From Vigna angularis (taxonomy: Eukaryota > Streptophyta > Magnoliopsida > Fabales > Fabaceae): a stretch of DNA of 64,000 bases. The notes beneath the pieces were generated by a model. The model saw only the letters and a program-made list of their open reading frames with translations, was not told where the DNA came from and did not search any database. Both the position numbers and the translations under genes were made by a program. This document shows, one piece after another, positions 10,690-22,900 of this stretch (position 1 is its first letter; each line of letters starts with the position of its first letter). Where the stretch lies: NCBI RefSeq assembly GCF_016808095.1, contig NC_068971.1:22494501-22558500 (forward strand). The letters run 5' to 3'.

Positions 10690-12581
10690 TTAATGACTCA
10701 CGCATTGTTCGGTGGGTGGTGTTGAAGTCTTTCTGCATGAAGCCGACTTTCTTCTTTGGGTTCTTTTCTCAACGGTGGACTTCAACATGTTTGTGCGTGG
10801 ACGTCCTTTTTGCTTAACAGTTGCAGGACTATGAACAAGGACATCAGATGTTTCAACTGGACTATGTGGTATTGACGTGCATGCACCAATATCGTATCTT
10901 AGTTGGCCTGCATCACTAATGATGTTATTTGTCATGGATGAACTGAACCCAAATTTTTGACCAAGACAATTAATTTCTTTTTCCAATTGAGTACTAGCAA
11001 CCTCAAACTCACATGCAACTTCAGCAATTTCATAAAAACGTTTGCACAACATTTTGTATCTTTCCATGCGTGGTTCATTAGTGGAATTACTATACGATGT
11101 TGTTATTAGTGTGTGTCTTCTTTGGATATTTTTGCTCCAATGCCGCAAAATGTATTGTGAGGGAACACTGTATACATCTTCTTGACCAAATACCAATAGG
11201 GAATGGCGGCATATAATGCCTCTAAACTCAAATAGTTGGCAAGAGCAAGTGCTTGTCTGTGTCAGGGGATCAAATTGAACTTTATAAAATTTATCTGGTA
11301 AACGATTACCCTCCCACATTTGTTCCTCTTTTATAGTGTAAGTGTTCCATAAGTTGTCCTTTAAGGTGTCTTTGATGAAACAATTCATCCTTGAACGGAA
11401 CTCTGTTTGGACCTCCTCAAACTTTGAATGTGTGTATTCTACTTGAAATTGTCTCTCAATCGGTGATTGGACAACCACAATCATATATAAGCGCATGTAG
11501 TTAGCTTTTGATAGCGGCATTATTTCTATAGCCGTGGAATTTTTCAGGCAACTTCTTCAGGATGTGCCATAAACACCACCTGTGCCTCGTATTAGGAAAC
11601 ACTTGTTCAATAGCGTTGGCCATTGCCCTGCATTGGTCAGTAATAATACCTTCAGGACTCTTGTTACGCATGCATCTAAGCCAACATTGGAACAACCATA
11701 CAAATGAGACAGTGTGTCTTTCGAAGACAACAATCCACAACCAAGTAAAATGGAGTGTCCATGATGGTTAACTCCCACAAAAGGCGCAAATGGCATGTCA
11801 TACTTATTTGTTAAGTAAGTCGTGTCAAACGAAACAACATCACCAAATTCTTCACATGCAGCACGACTTCTTGCATCAGCCTAAAACACACTACAAATTT
11901 TATTCCCTTCATCCAGTGCAATGTCATAGAAGAACTCGTTATTTCTATCTTTCATTGAAGAAAAGTGTCGCAGGAGTGCCTGACCATCACCATCCTTACA
12001 TAAAGATCTTTTGTGTTGGCCAATGTAGGTTCTCGCGTCCCGCTCGACGAAGTCCATGTTTTCATAGCCCCCGACATCGTTGACAATGCTAAGGAAACTC
12101 TTATTTAACCTAACTCCAGCATCATGGTTTACCTCCAAGGTGTGTTTTGCTTGCATGCTTAACTTTCTATTCGCTGCAATTAGGTTGGAGTTATTCGGGC
12201 AAAGATCATGGTTGTGGTCCAGAACAACGGTTCTTATAAACCACTGGTCGTCCTTCTTTGCAATGGTTATCCCAACAGGACATTGGTTAGTTTGACTTGG
12301 AAGTGTTTTCACCACTGGTTTGACGGAAGACTCATATTTGCCTTCCCTTGAACAAACTATCTCAAGTAGTACACGTTGTTGTCTTTATCTTTTTTAGAAG
12401 TTCTAGTCCGCATGGAAAACCCACATCTAATGGCGTAGTTTGTGTAAAATTTTCTAGCTTCAATCATTGATTCAAAACACATATGCACTGTTGGGTCCAT
12501 TTCCAATAAACTTTCATTACGGTCATGAACATTGTGATTATACTCATTCACTTCATCCACATCAATTGTGTGCTTCGACAT
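10690..12581 (-). pseudogene. FAR1/FRS-type MULE transposase relic
   Basis: Recognisable in order on the minus strand: a FAR1 DNA-binding region (ARKFYTNYAIRCGFSMRTR, about 12450-12360, then 12315 on with CPVGITIAKKDDQWFIR), the start of the DDE core (FDTTYLTNKYDMPFAPFVG), a second catalytic Asp region (GIITDQCRAMANAIEQ) with RHRWCLWHI, and a SWIM zinc finger (CSCQLFEFRGIICRHSLLVF, near 11250-11190). Damage: a frameshift near 12360, an in-frame TAG at 11881-11883, a frameshift near 11715, and a deletion around 11510. The deletion joins KFHGYRN to SPIERQFQVEYT and removes about 100 residues, including the third catalytic acidic residue. The FAR1 family includes both MULE transposases and domesticated light-signalling factors. 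The flanking inverted arrays favour the transposase reading. Confidence 0.88.
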
Positions 12582-13407
12582 TAGACCCAGCTTTAAAGAT
12601 AAACCAAATCATATTCACTCATCAAACTTACGACAATTACCACTGTGAACTGAAAAAAAATATGTAAATAAACCCATTTCGAAAAAGTAAAGTAATACAT
12701 ACCGTGCTGGAATGGTGGTGCCCTTTAATGAAGGTCAAATGGTCCTAACCAACCTCCTCTTCAACATTTACGTCCACCATAAATGAACTTTATGTGGTTG
12801 TCACCAAACTTCCGAAGATGCTTGTACCCCTTCTCTTTAATGAAGACCAAAGTAAGTTTTGTGAAAGTGGTTGCTTAATGGAGCAAAATGTTAACGTTGG
12901 ACGTTGATGTAGGTGTTTAGTACCACCAAAGCTATTATTTTTGCCTTCTGAAGCACTAATTTGCTTACGTTGATAAACCATGCATTCAATGTTGTCAGCA
13001 TAAAGTTTCTCTCTCTCATAACCCACAATCAATGGTTTTCACTTTTAAAGATTTCCTATCAAATCAGAGATATCCCCACAATTAATGCAACTTCATTTTA
13101 ACAAGTTAACTATTTCTTAATCTTTTGTTGAAATAAAGTTTCATCCACGTCCATCAACCAACATCTCGTCATTCATAATGGAAATAGTTATAAAATAATT
13201 TTTTTTTTGCATTATAAAATATTGATTTCATGTAATGTACTTCCCTTTAAATATCGGGGACAAACCCATTGTCTACACTTGAATCAGGTGACTATATTTC
13301 TAACCCATTTACCATTCTTTGAATTGTTAGTTACTTATGTAATGATCCTATTCATCTTGCCTCGTTAACGTGGTATTTTAATTTGGACAGAAAATTTCAG
13401 CATAATC
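12582..13407. other. Intergenic spacer between divergent FAR1 relic and HROB-like gene
   Basis: About 0.8 kb separating genes that point away from each other, so it should hold both promoters if the genes were active. A minus-strand frame at 12790-13032 shows no recognisable domain. A T9 run lies near 13200. Confidence 0.5.
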
Positions 13408-14374
13408 ATGGATGCATGGCAAGACCTTGTTTATGATGATGATGTCCTTGAATCGTTTTTGAAAAAATGTGATGCGTCGACATCGCTTATACCTGGTCCT
13501 GCAGGTAACATCCATGTAGCTTTTCTAAATAGAGCGGGAACAGAAGAACCCAAATCGACACAAGAATTTGCTCGTGATGTTGCTCAGGCAACTTATGAAC
13601 GAGATTTCAACTCCAATGCTTGGAAATGGGCACAGATGTTTATTGAACACCACGATACACTCAATCTCATACACGGTGCAAACAACATTATTACGTTCAC
13701 GAGTTCTAATCTCTTTTCATATATTTTTTGTCATTGGAGGTCTCGTAACAGATGGAAAATTCGAAAATGTCAACTCCCTCCAAGAGGCAAAATCAGCAGA
13801 GGTCCTTCCATTTGTTGCTTGCATATTGAAAGAGTGCAAGCCAAATGGGTTGTGAGATATGCAGTTGACTGTTAAGGTATTATTTCCTTTATTCAACAAC
13901 AGTACATGTTATGGTAGATTAATAACTTATTATATGTTTGAAGGACCCAACTGCCACGATGAAGGCTTCCTTGCACAAGAAAGTTCTTCAAGATCCTCAA
14001 ATTGCAGACAATATCGGAGTTGGTTCCGTTATGCTACTCAATCTTGTAACCCATCCATTTTGTACTTAACTAGCATAATTATTTTCATGGTCTTTCAATG
14101 TTCTTCTTCTCACTAATTTGGTTTGTACATTTAGGTCCACCCCTTCACTACATTTCGGCAAAACTACTATCTCAATATTACGCATCGCTCCATAGTCAAG
14201 GTTTTTCCAACTCATCTTTGTCCTCCAACAATTGACCTCGTTAAGGAGACCCCAAAACCTGTCATTCGACTCCCTATGTGGGCAGAGAAGAAACTCAATG
14301 TGGATGACATCGTCCGGAAATTTGTACCTCCATCTGACCAACCATCAACGTCCAAACAACCAGACAACCAGTAG
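13408..14374 (+). pseudogene. HROB-like OB-fold gene carried by the MULE (broken)
   Basis: Read as about four exons with plausible GT/AG borders. Exon 1 from ATG 13408 includes IPGPAGN and a short FNSNAWKWAQM helix. After a short intron comes EVLPFVACILKECKPNGL, followed by a TGA at 13852-13854 where the family has a residue before DMQLTVK. A GT at 13876 and an AG before GACCCAACT at 13945 lead to DPTATMKASLHKKVL and GVGSVMLLNL. The last exon from about 14133 includes HPFTTFRQNYYLNITHRSIVKVF and ends at a TAG (14372-14374). This order (PGPAG, an aromatic helix, VxxIK, KDPTGxMxxxxH, GSVLLL, F/H-P, YLNxT) is that of the HROB/C17orf53 OB-fold domain (PF15072), which recruits the MCM8-MCM9 helicase in homologous recombination. 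Whether the copy was captured or is a standard gene of this element family is unknown. Confidence 0.78.
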
Positions 14375-14659
14375 TGGGTTTTGGATAACTGTAATATTAT
14401 ATTAAGACGATTATAAGTATGTATTGGATAACTGTAATATTGAAAACCTAAAATGTATTATTGTTGTGTATGGTGTGTAGCTTAATTTCTATTAATGTTG
14501 TCTTATGATGAATTTGATTGTGTTATAGAAATGTTTTGAAGTTAATTGTTGGCATGCTTTGTTATCAATTCCCACCCTCTACCACAACTGTAATACCAAC
14601 ATGAACTCCATAGCACTGAATTTGTGGCTAAAATTAAATTGTTTTGTCCATACGTGACC

Positions 14660-15737
14660 TACCAATACATGACTGACTACTTTAGTTGAAGTTTCTGTAC
14701 AAAACGTGTAATTCTCTCGCGTAATCGTTTACCAGGATTATGTAAACGATTACAGCAGAGTTTTTTTAGTAGTGTGAGTCAGCCCTTCCACAACTTGGTC
14801 CCCCCACTCAAAATGGGACACTCCCCACTCCTTAGGGTCACATCACATCACCAAGCACCATCTAGAAACAGTCAAAGACTAACAACTTCCAAACACAAGT
14901 GCACATGTGAGTCAAACATAATGTTTTGGCAATGGTCACTTATGTTACCCTGAGTGACTACTTCACTTGGAGTTTCTGTACAAAATCTGGATTTCTGTCG
15001 CGTAATCATTTACCAAGACACTGTAAACGATTACAATAGGCTGTTTTGAGCAGACTCACTCAGCCCTTCCACAACTTGGTCCCCCCACTCAAAATGGGTC
15101 ACTCCCCACTTGTTGGTGTCACATCGCATTACCAAGCACCACCTACAAACAGTCATACACTAACAACTTCCAAACACAAGTACACGTGTGAGTCAAACAT
15201 ATTGGTTTTGACAATGGTCACCCATGTTACCCTGACTGACTACTTCAGTTCTAGTTTCTGTACAAAAACTAGATTTGTCTCGCGTAATCGCTTACCAAGA
15301 CACTATAAACGATTACAAATGGGTTTTTTGAGCACACTCACTCAGCCCTTCCACAACTTGGTCCCCCCACTCACATTGCCTCATTCCCCACTCCTTGGGG
15401 TCACATCACATCACCAAGCACCATCTACCAACAGTCAATGACTAACATCTTCCAAAGACAAGTGCACGTATGAGTCAAACATACTGGTTTTGACAATGGT
15501 CACCCATGTTACTCTGACTGACTACTTCAATTGAAGTTTTTGTACAAAAAGTGAAATTCTCTCGTGTAATCGTTTACTGGGACTGTGTAAACGATTACGA
15601 TAGGGTTTTTTGAGCAGTCTCACTCAAACCTTGCCCAACTTGGTCCCCCCCACTCACATTGCCTCATTCCCCACTACTTGGGGTCACATCACATGACTAA
15701 GCACCCACTACCAACAATCAAAGACTAATATCTTCCA
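14660..15737 (-). repeat. Right tandem array, same ~281-bp unit inverted
   Basis: Four units on the opposite strand to the 1-1459 array (unit marker near 14685, 14966, 15248 and 15531). Inverted-repeat arms lie at 14721-14732/14742-14753, 15002-15013/15023-15034, 15283-15294/15305-15316 and 15566-15577/15587-15598. The homology stops near 15737 (ATCTTCCAA), where AT-rich unique sequence begins; this is the probable right end of the MULE. The open frame at 15046-15441 is a repeat artefact. Confidence 0.93.
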
Positions 15738-16284
15738 ATAAGAATATATTTTATACTTTTAGAAAGAGATTCTTGCTATAATAAAAGCAACTTGAATGAT
15801 ATAAAAAAAATTAAGAGTATTTAAGGGATAAATAGGAAGAATCAACTTAATAATAGTGAAAATGAAATATAATTAAATATTTTTTCTTTGAATACTTAAA
15901 CCAAATTTCTATAATTTATTGGGTAACTAATTTAAAAAATGTATATATTACAATACAAACACAATAAAAATTAATCATATGCTTAAAACCATTTTAAAGC
16001 AATTATTCTCCTAGCTTTCTTACTTTATTTATTAAGATGTGAAGGAGGGGTTATATTTTGAATGTAAACCATGAATTAAACAAAAAGTAAACAGATATAA
16101 AAGATATCAAATCTGAACTGCTAAAATAATTGATCTTATTATAATGAAGAACTTTTACAAAGGTAACATGTAATGGATAATTAAGACACTGCAAGGAACT
16201 ACAAATAACACGACACAGCCATCTCCATGAGAATCTGGAGTACTTCAATCATCAAGTCATTTTCTTGGTCGAAATCTGTTCCTT
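15738..16284. other. AT-rich flank downstream of the dioxygenase gene
   Basis: About 550 bases between the end of the 281-bp array and the dioxygenase stop codon. It would hold the 3' UTR of the minus-strand gene. No other coding or repeat signal is seen. Confidence 0.6.
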
Positions 16285-17884
16285 TCACAACCTGAAAGGG
16301 TTCAAAGCATGGTTCCCATCAAGCCCCTTAGCAAAATGGTGAGCCATGATCTCTCCTATGGAAGTGTTCCTATAGATTGGTGGGTTTTCCTTCGATAATA
16401 ACTCTTTAATTGGACCATAAACCTTTGTTATACCTTTTTCTAGATCATGTGAATTATTTGAAAAGAAGGCAGCTACTGAAACTCTTGGCCCTCCACGGTT
16501 TGCCAAGACCCGGTGATAAACACTCGAAAACTTGTCATTTGTTATAAGCTGAAACCAAAGGTATCAAATTAACAAATATAATCTCACAAACTCTGTAATT
16601 AACAGGTTCATTGCATTCTAAGCACATCTATAACTAGAAAATAAAACATCGTTTTCCCAGGTTAATTATAAGTCAACAATAGTCCTACAAAAACAACTAT
16701 CTTGATTTTATTTCAGGTCATTCAAGACTGTCATAAAAAGTTTTTTTTAATTTGTTTAAACCTCCCATATCTTAAGAACTATCAACCTACTGAAAATGTT
16801 TGCTACCACAACAATACTTACTTGCATAACATCTCCTACGTTTACAACAAGACCTCGATCCACAGGAAGAACATTTAACCATTGATTGTCATGAAGAATC
16901 TGAAGACCACCCAGTTGGTCTTGTAGAAGTATTGTGATGAAGGCCGTATCAGTGTGGGTGGTGGTGCCCAAAGTTAATTCAGGTTCAGGACAAGGTGGAT
17001 AGTAATGGCCCTGAATGAAAAGTCCTTCTGCACAATTCAAGTCTTTGAGATAAGATGGATTAAGGCCAAGAGCCTCTGACAACAACTCAAAAATTGTACA
17101 ACCCAGTGTCATTGCTTCCTTCGAATATTCAGTAATTATCTCTCTGCAAGTACATGGAAAATGTATCATTAGTTCAAGAAAACAAGTCTATAAAAACCAT
17201 TTATCAGAATTTTATGATTTTACAACTTCAATTACCTCAAAACTATTTCTGCTTTCCAACATATGCAGCTTGATACTAAACTAAGAATACAGAGAAAAAG
17301 GGCAACCTTAAACCACTGAAAAATCTAAAAACTGTGTTAGTTCAATACCTAAACACTTCAGGCAATTCCTCTGGTGTGGGAGGATTGGGAGCCATAGAAC
17401 ATCCAACTGTATCTCTCCAGTTAGCAAATTTGTCCTTGTAGAGGCTGGTGTTGGAATAATACAGAAATTTGTGCTTCAAATCTCGAGAGTAAAACTGTTT
17501 CCTTACTTCAGGATCTTGTTCATGAAACCTTTTGATTCCATCAATCATCTCATCCATAACTGGAATTGGAATTCCATGATTGATCACTTGAAAAAAACCC
17601 CACTCCTGGCATGCACTGCGAATTTTTGTGACAGCTTCTTTTCGCAGAGCAGGGTTGGTGTGTATGTTTTGCAGGTCTATGAGAGGAACACTCAATTTTG
17701 AGTCAGTGGCTATGTTTTCAGTTATGTCAATACCAGAATGGAACATACGAGGAACTTTTTTTATCCCAGAATCTACAAGACCTCTGACCCCAGTTTTTGT
17801 CTCATCAAATGCTTTGATTTCAGCTTTTCTGTCATAATCGGAATCCATGGCTGCTACTATCTGGTTTGTGCTTTTCACCTCCAT
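16285..17884 (-). CDS. 2-oxoglutarate/Fe(II)-dependent dioxygenase, ACC-oxidase-homolog type
   Basis: Three exons on the minus strand: 17349-17884, 16822-17143 and 16285-16548, all with GT/AG borders, joining in frame to 373 residues, the usual length for this family. The start is the Met of MEVKSTNQ, the position typical of relatives; an upstream in-frame Met at 17962 would add a hydrophobic stretch and is less likely. The DIOX_N domain covers about residues 60-170 ([20 protein letters not shown]). The catalytic 2OG-Fe(II) core has the iron ligands in THTDTAF (His, Asp) and VYHRVLAN (His), and the 2-oxoglutarate-binding RVS. The protein is expected to be cytosolic; the substrate is unknown. 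Relatives called ACC oxidase homologs do not necessarily make ethylene, and some act in specialised metabolism. No defects are seen. Confidence 0.93.
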
Positions 17885-19493
17885 ACTGCTAAAAAAAATA
17901 TAAGAAACAGAGAATGTTAAGGTCAACCAAAATCCCAAATACCCCTTAGGGAAAGAAACCAATGATCATGGACTAAATGGCAGTTTCTCTTGTACTCTAC
18001 CCTATTGAAAAGGGAGCATTTTAATATAAGAATAAAACCTATCGTTTTCAGATATAATAAAAACGTGATCTTTTGTTGCGGATTATAGAGCGCCACGTCA
18101 AACAACTCTTATATTTGTGCTACAGTATCTTTAACAAATAGATCTATCGTTAGTGAAAAAAAAGTTGAGAAATACGAACTCAACAAAAAAAATAATCGTG
18201 TCAGTATATTGTTAGTCATATTAGTTAAGTTTTTAACGGTGTTAGTTTTAGAAAACTAAAAACAAAGTTTTCTTAAAATGGAAGACTAAAATATACCTTA
18301 TTTTTTTTGAAAGAGGGACTAAAACCAAAATCGCTTGATAATATAGGAACTAAAAACATATTTGACTCTTTATATAAATATATGTAAAATTATGTTTTCA
18401 AAATAATTAATATAAAAGGAGAACTTTCCTCTAAATTTGAAGTTTAATTTTCACTTATAATCAATCTTAAATTTTAATAAATAGATGTTTATATATATGA
18501 AGAGAAAAATTATATTTCATTAGTTTGACTAGTTATTTCAAATTAAATTATTTACAATAAATACATAAGTCTAATACTTAAAAGAAACTTTGTTGTGCCT
18601 TACTATATTATATAATTAAGTCATAGATATGATTTATAAGAAAGTTATTTATCTATCACTTTCTTGTGGAACATGGAACATGCGTTTTAATTGTGACTTA
18701 TATAATTTTGTAGGTAAGAGACTGACTTTCGCTTTAAGCGTAGCAATGTGGTTGTCCTTTACTTTTCATTCTATAATGCATATAGTAGTGTCTTATCAAT
18801 AACCACCAATGAATAAAGTTTTCAATTTTAATATTATTATTATATTTGTAATTATTTATATAATAAATACTCTTTATTATATCAATATTATATCGTTATA
18901 TTTTTTATTGAGGGTTCAAAACGACTAATTACAGTAAAAATATTTATCAATTTATTGATAGATTAAATTAACAAACTTTAATTTCATAACTTATAAATTA
19001 TTTGTATTTCTTATATATATTTTTTCCTAGAAATACAAGTTTAAATTTAACTTTTTGTTTTATTTTAATTTTTTTTTTCATAATCAACTTTTTATATTTA
19101 TTAGTACTTAATAAACAATTGATCTTTTAAGTTTTTCGAAGGGTTAGTATCAATTGTTATTATTTTAAAGTAACTTAATAATATTTACACATATATTTGT
19201 TAGAGTAATTATTGTATATTAACATAATATATAGTCAAATAATTTAACTATATTTCACACAAATATATAGTCTACTATTATTTTATAATTTTTAAATTTT
19301 TTTAGCCAGTTAAAATAATGTTTTTTAATAGTCATCACATGTTTAATATGATAGATCAATTATAAACTATAATATAAAGTATTTAAAGTATCAATTTACA
19401 GCTATCCAAAAATAACTATAAATTTTAAACTTTCTATACAATAGTCTACAAAAAGCTATGTACAATACTACTCTAAAGAAACTATAATGCAGC
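17885..19493. other. AT-rich intergenic region upstream of the dioxygenase gene
   Basis: Contains the dioxygenase promoter and about 1.3 kb of very AT-rich DNA. The stretch around 18170-18370 (GGGACTAAAAACCAAAATC-like wording on both strands) looks like an old dispersed repeat but shows no clear ends. No coding signal. Confidence 0.5.
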
Positions 19494-19913
19494 ATCGCCT
19501 CCATCAAGTGTTTGCTCTAGTGAAACCTCCTCTCCCTTTGCTCACACCCACAGGATGATCATCGCAAAGGAAATAACACCGCAACATACAAAACATAAGC
19601 ACAAACAAAAGAAAAAGGGTAAGCTAGATTACAACAATTTATGATATGTATTAACATGATATTAACATTCACAACAACCCTAGCAAATCAAACCAAACAA
19701 CCACTTGTTATGCATGAAGGCCCTTTTTACTTGACCATCCGAATTAGTATGAATATGTAGCTATGTGATAAACAAATTTTTAATCCCCAAAAACGAAGTC
19801 AAAAACTTGTTAAGACCTCGGCAAGTGTACCGAATCATATCAAGTAATAACAAATGGTAAGATCAAGTATCGTTTTCCAAGAGACTCATGGCACTAAACA
19901 GTTATATGATTAC

Positions 19914-22900
19914 TGATGAATCAATATTTTCTCAACTTTACTTAGTCTATTGTACCGGATTTAATTGGGGAATTGTGCTTAAACATCCAATATTTTTCCG
20001 TTTTTCATAATTATGCTTAATTTGACCGGTAATTCAAATTTTAATTAATTTGAATTAACTAAGGATAATTATTTGTATTATTAATTGTGGGAAATTATTG
20101 GATGATAGTTTTGGACATTAATTTTATTTTCTTTTAGAGAGAAGCTTGCATTTCAAATTTTTTTCATTGAAGTAAGTTTGTAAGCCACGGCCATGACAAC
20201 AATTGACTTCATTTTGGTATTATGTGTACATCAAAAGAAAGGGGTGCTACGTACAACAACACCATGCCACACGTCCCATTAGCAAACATCACATGGTTGG
20301 AATAAAAGAAAGGGCTGCCCAGGGAATCTTCTTTCTTTTTGGAGAAAGAAGACTTGGAAGTCACAATTTGTCAGCACATGCATGCCACGACTTATACCAA
20401 AAACTGCACTCCGCATGCCTCGGCCTCCACCATTTTCTTTATACAAGAAAACTGACAAACCACACGGCCTAGCTCCTCACGGTCTGCACTATGGGAATTA
20501 GTTAAGGCTACAGCTGGAAGGAGTTCAAGGCCTAGGAGCACGGTGAAGGGATGAAGATGGCAGTAACACCTCCAGCAGCAGAGAAGAGTGAGTTGGGACG
20601 TGTTCCAAGAGCACACATGACAAAAGCAACTCCAGCAGCAACCTCAACATGCACAACAGCAACTCGGTTTTGGCCAGAGAAGAAGCAGCAAGCAGAATGA
20701 AAGCATTGTCCAACACGTCCAACTCCACCACTTCTCACGCATCCAGCACACCTTCATGTTGCAGCTGCTATGGAGTTTTTACAGCTTCATTTGGCAGCAT
20801 TCCAGCAACCACTGAGAGGGAGAGAAAGTCATGGGCAGCTCATGAAAGCAGCTCCAAAACGCACACAGCAGCATGGCACATTCATGGAGGTTGGACGGTG
20901 ATGATTCAAGAAGAAGCTTGGATGAGCTGCATGTCCAGGAGCATCCAGAGCAAGGAGAGAACAACAGTCATTGAGAGTTGCTGTCCAGCCAAGAACACAT
21001 GCACGTTGCAGCCATGACTTGATGCTTCCACGCGTTTTCAGCAGAAAAATATTTGCTCCAGCAGCGTGCTCAATGTCCAGCACTTGATGAGCAGCAACAA
21101 CATCAGTTAGAGATTCACAGTGATGAAGGCTGATACATCAGCCACCGTTTATGGATTCATTGGCTGGATGGAGAGCAGAAGCAAGCAAAGAAGCAGCTGG
21201 ACTTCCAGGCGAGTAGCACGCTGCAGCTGGTGGTTTCACTTTGAAGAAGCTTCACCAAGGTCCAGCAGCAGCGTCCTCAGCCCAGCACGTTGGCAGCAGT
21301 GTGGTGTCCATGGAAGCAGTCCAGCAGTCCATGGAGCATCCAGCGTCATCCAGGTAGCAACACGGGATGAGTTTCAAACCCAACTTCCACGTTCCAGCTG
21401 AGTTGGAAGAAGCACACCGAGAGGAGAGGACATCCAGCAGCTTGGAGAACCTTCACGGTGGGCACCAGCTAACTTCAATGGTCCAACACAGCAGTAACAC
21501 AGCTCACGTTGGCAGCTGCACCGAGCCACCATCTTGAGAAGGCAGACACGGCCAGCAAGCAAAGGGCAACGTCTCCCGCACGTCAAGCCCACGGTCCAGC
21601 AGCTTTGAACATCAGGAGCTCACGGCCAACTTCCAGTCCAACGCGTCTTGAAGAAGAATGCGTCCAACAAGCTTGGAGAAGAAGCTCTCGGAGCAGGAAG
21701 AAGCTGGCAGCAGTGTACTTTTAGTGGGAAGACAGCAGCCACATGCAAGAACAGAGAAGAAGCTGGTCCAGCATCCATAGGGCTATTACAGAGATGAGAA
21801 AAATGCTTGAAACGGGAATCACCATCCAGCAGTTTGAAGCAGAATGGCATCCAGCATGGTCACGGTGCAGTAGCTGATTCACGTCCCAACTCCTTCACGG
21901 CCAGCTATCTTCATACGGTGGACAGCATCAAGAACCAAGCATGGGCTTCAAAAATGAGAGATCTGGAACGTGTTGAGCCACCGAGAGTTGGTGTGCAGAG
22001 CATGCGGAAGTAAAAAAAATGAGGGGACCCACCTGGTTTTATCAGAAGATGGAAGAAATTAATATTGAAGGATGGTAATGGTATACCAGAATGGAAAGCA
22101 TGAGCAACATGCACCACACGACACTGCATCTGCATTTCCAGCGAAGGAAGCATTCACTTCCAAGATATAAAAGTAATGTCTGTGGTCTGAGTTTGGGAGT
22201 AGTCCCGGTTCTGCAAAAGGTCACGGTCTGGGAGAGTTTTCCTCTCTTCCAGTAACTCCATTTCTTCATTTCCCAGTTCAGTAGTGTAGAATCCAGATAA
22301 TTGTAATGTAGGCAGTGTGAGAAGTGTAGCGTAGAGTGGTGATCCGTGAGGTGAGAAACCAGTTCCAGCCGAGGAGAAGTCACGGCAGAGGAGCTGTTGG
22401 TGATTGGCACAGTAGATGTTTACCAATTGTGGTGTACGGTTCGAATTTAATTTTCCATGTTGTAATGAATTTAATCTCAATGCATGAGTTGATTTAATTT
22501 TCTGTTACTGAAATGTTAATTTTAATTTATTGTTAAATTTTGTTGTAATTTAATTTCTGTTGCAATATAATTTCTGTCGTTGTATGCCTATCGTTTAATT
22601 TTTACTGTTGCTTGCACTGCGTTATTGACTATTGCACGTTAAATTATTAGCTGTAGTTTTGATCTAAATGTTTTGCCGCCGTAATGTTGATGTTGTTTTC
22701 AGATTTGAATTTTACTGTTTTATGTTTTTACTTTTTACTGTATTTTCATTTTTACTGTTTTCTGTATTTACGTTTTCTGTATTTTTCTGTTACTGTTTTA
22801 CTGATTTTGAAATTCTGTAATTGCTGTTTTTACTGTTATTATTTACTGCTGTAATTTCATTTTTTTGTTTTACTGTTTTACTGTTTTTACTGTTTCATGT

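Larger units (their letters stand above)
1..15737. mobile_element. Giant FAR1-type Mutator-like element with tandem-repeat inverted ends (left end outside window)
   Basis: Two arrays of the same ~281-bp unit lie in opposite orientation, at 1-1459 and about 14660-15737. They bracket about 13 kb holding a FAR1/FRS-like transposase relic (minus), a PF20167-like gene (minus) and an HROB-like OB-fold gene (plus). Long terminal inverted repeats built of sub-repeats around a transposase gene are the layout of some plant MULEs. The left array is cut by the window start, so the outer end and the 9-bp target duplication cannot be checked. The element is inactive: its transposase has frameshifts, a stop and a deletion, and a 7.2-kb retroelement has split one of its genes. 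An alternative reading is that two satellite arrays happen to flank unrelated debris. The inverted symmetry and the shared GTAATCG-type motifs inside argue against that. Confidence 0.7.

Noticed and set aside
12790..13032. Minus-strand 80-codon frame between the FAR1 relic and the HROB-like gene
   Set aside because: No domain or splice context found. It may be a remnant, but nothing supports a gene.
17923..18105. Frame extending the dioxygenase upstream (Met at 17962) and a further short frame
   Set aside because: The extension adds a hydrophobic leader not seen in this cytosolic family. The Met at 17884 gives the usual N-terminus.
20203..22480. Cluster of overlapping open frames on both strands
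   Set aside because: All lie in the CCAGCAGC-rich part of a solo LTR with no recognisable motifs and equal openness on both strands. Composition artefact.
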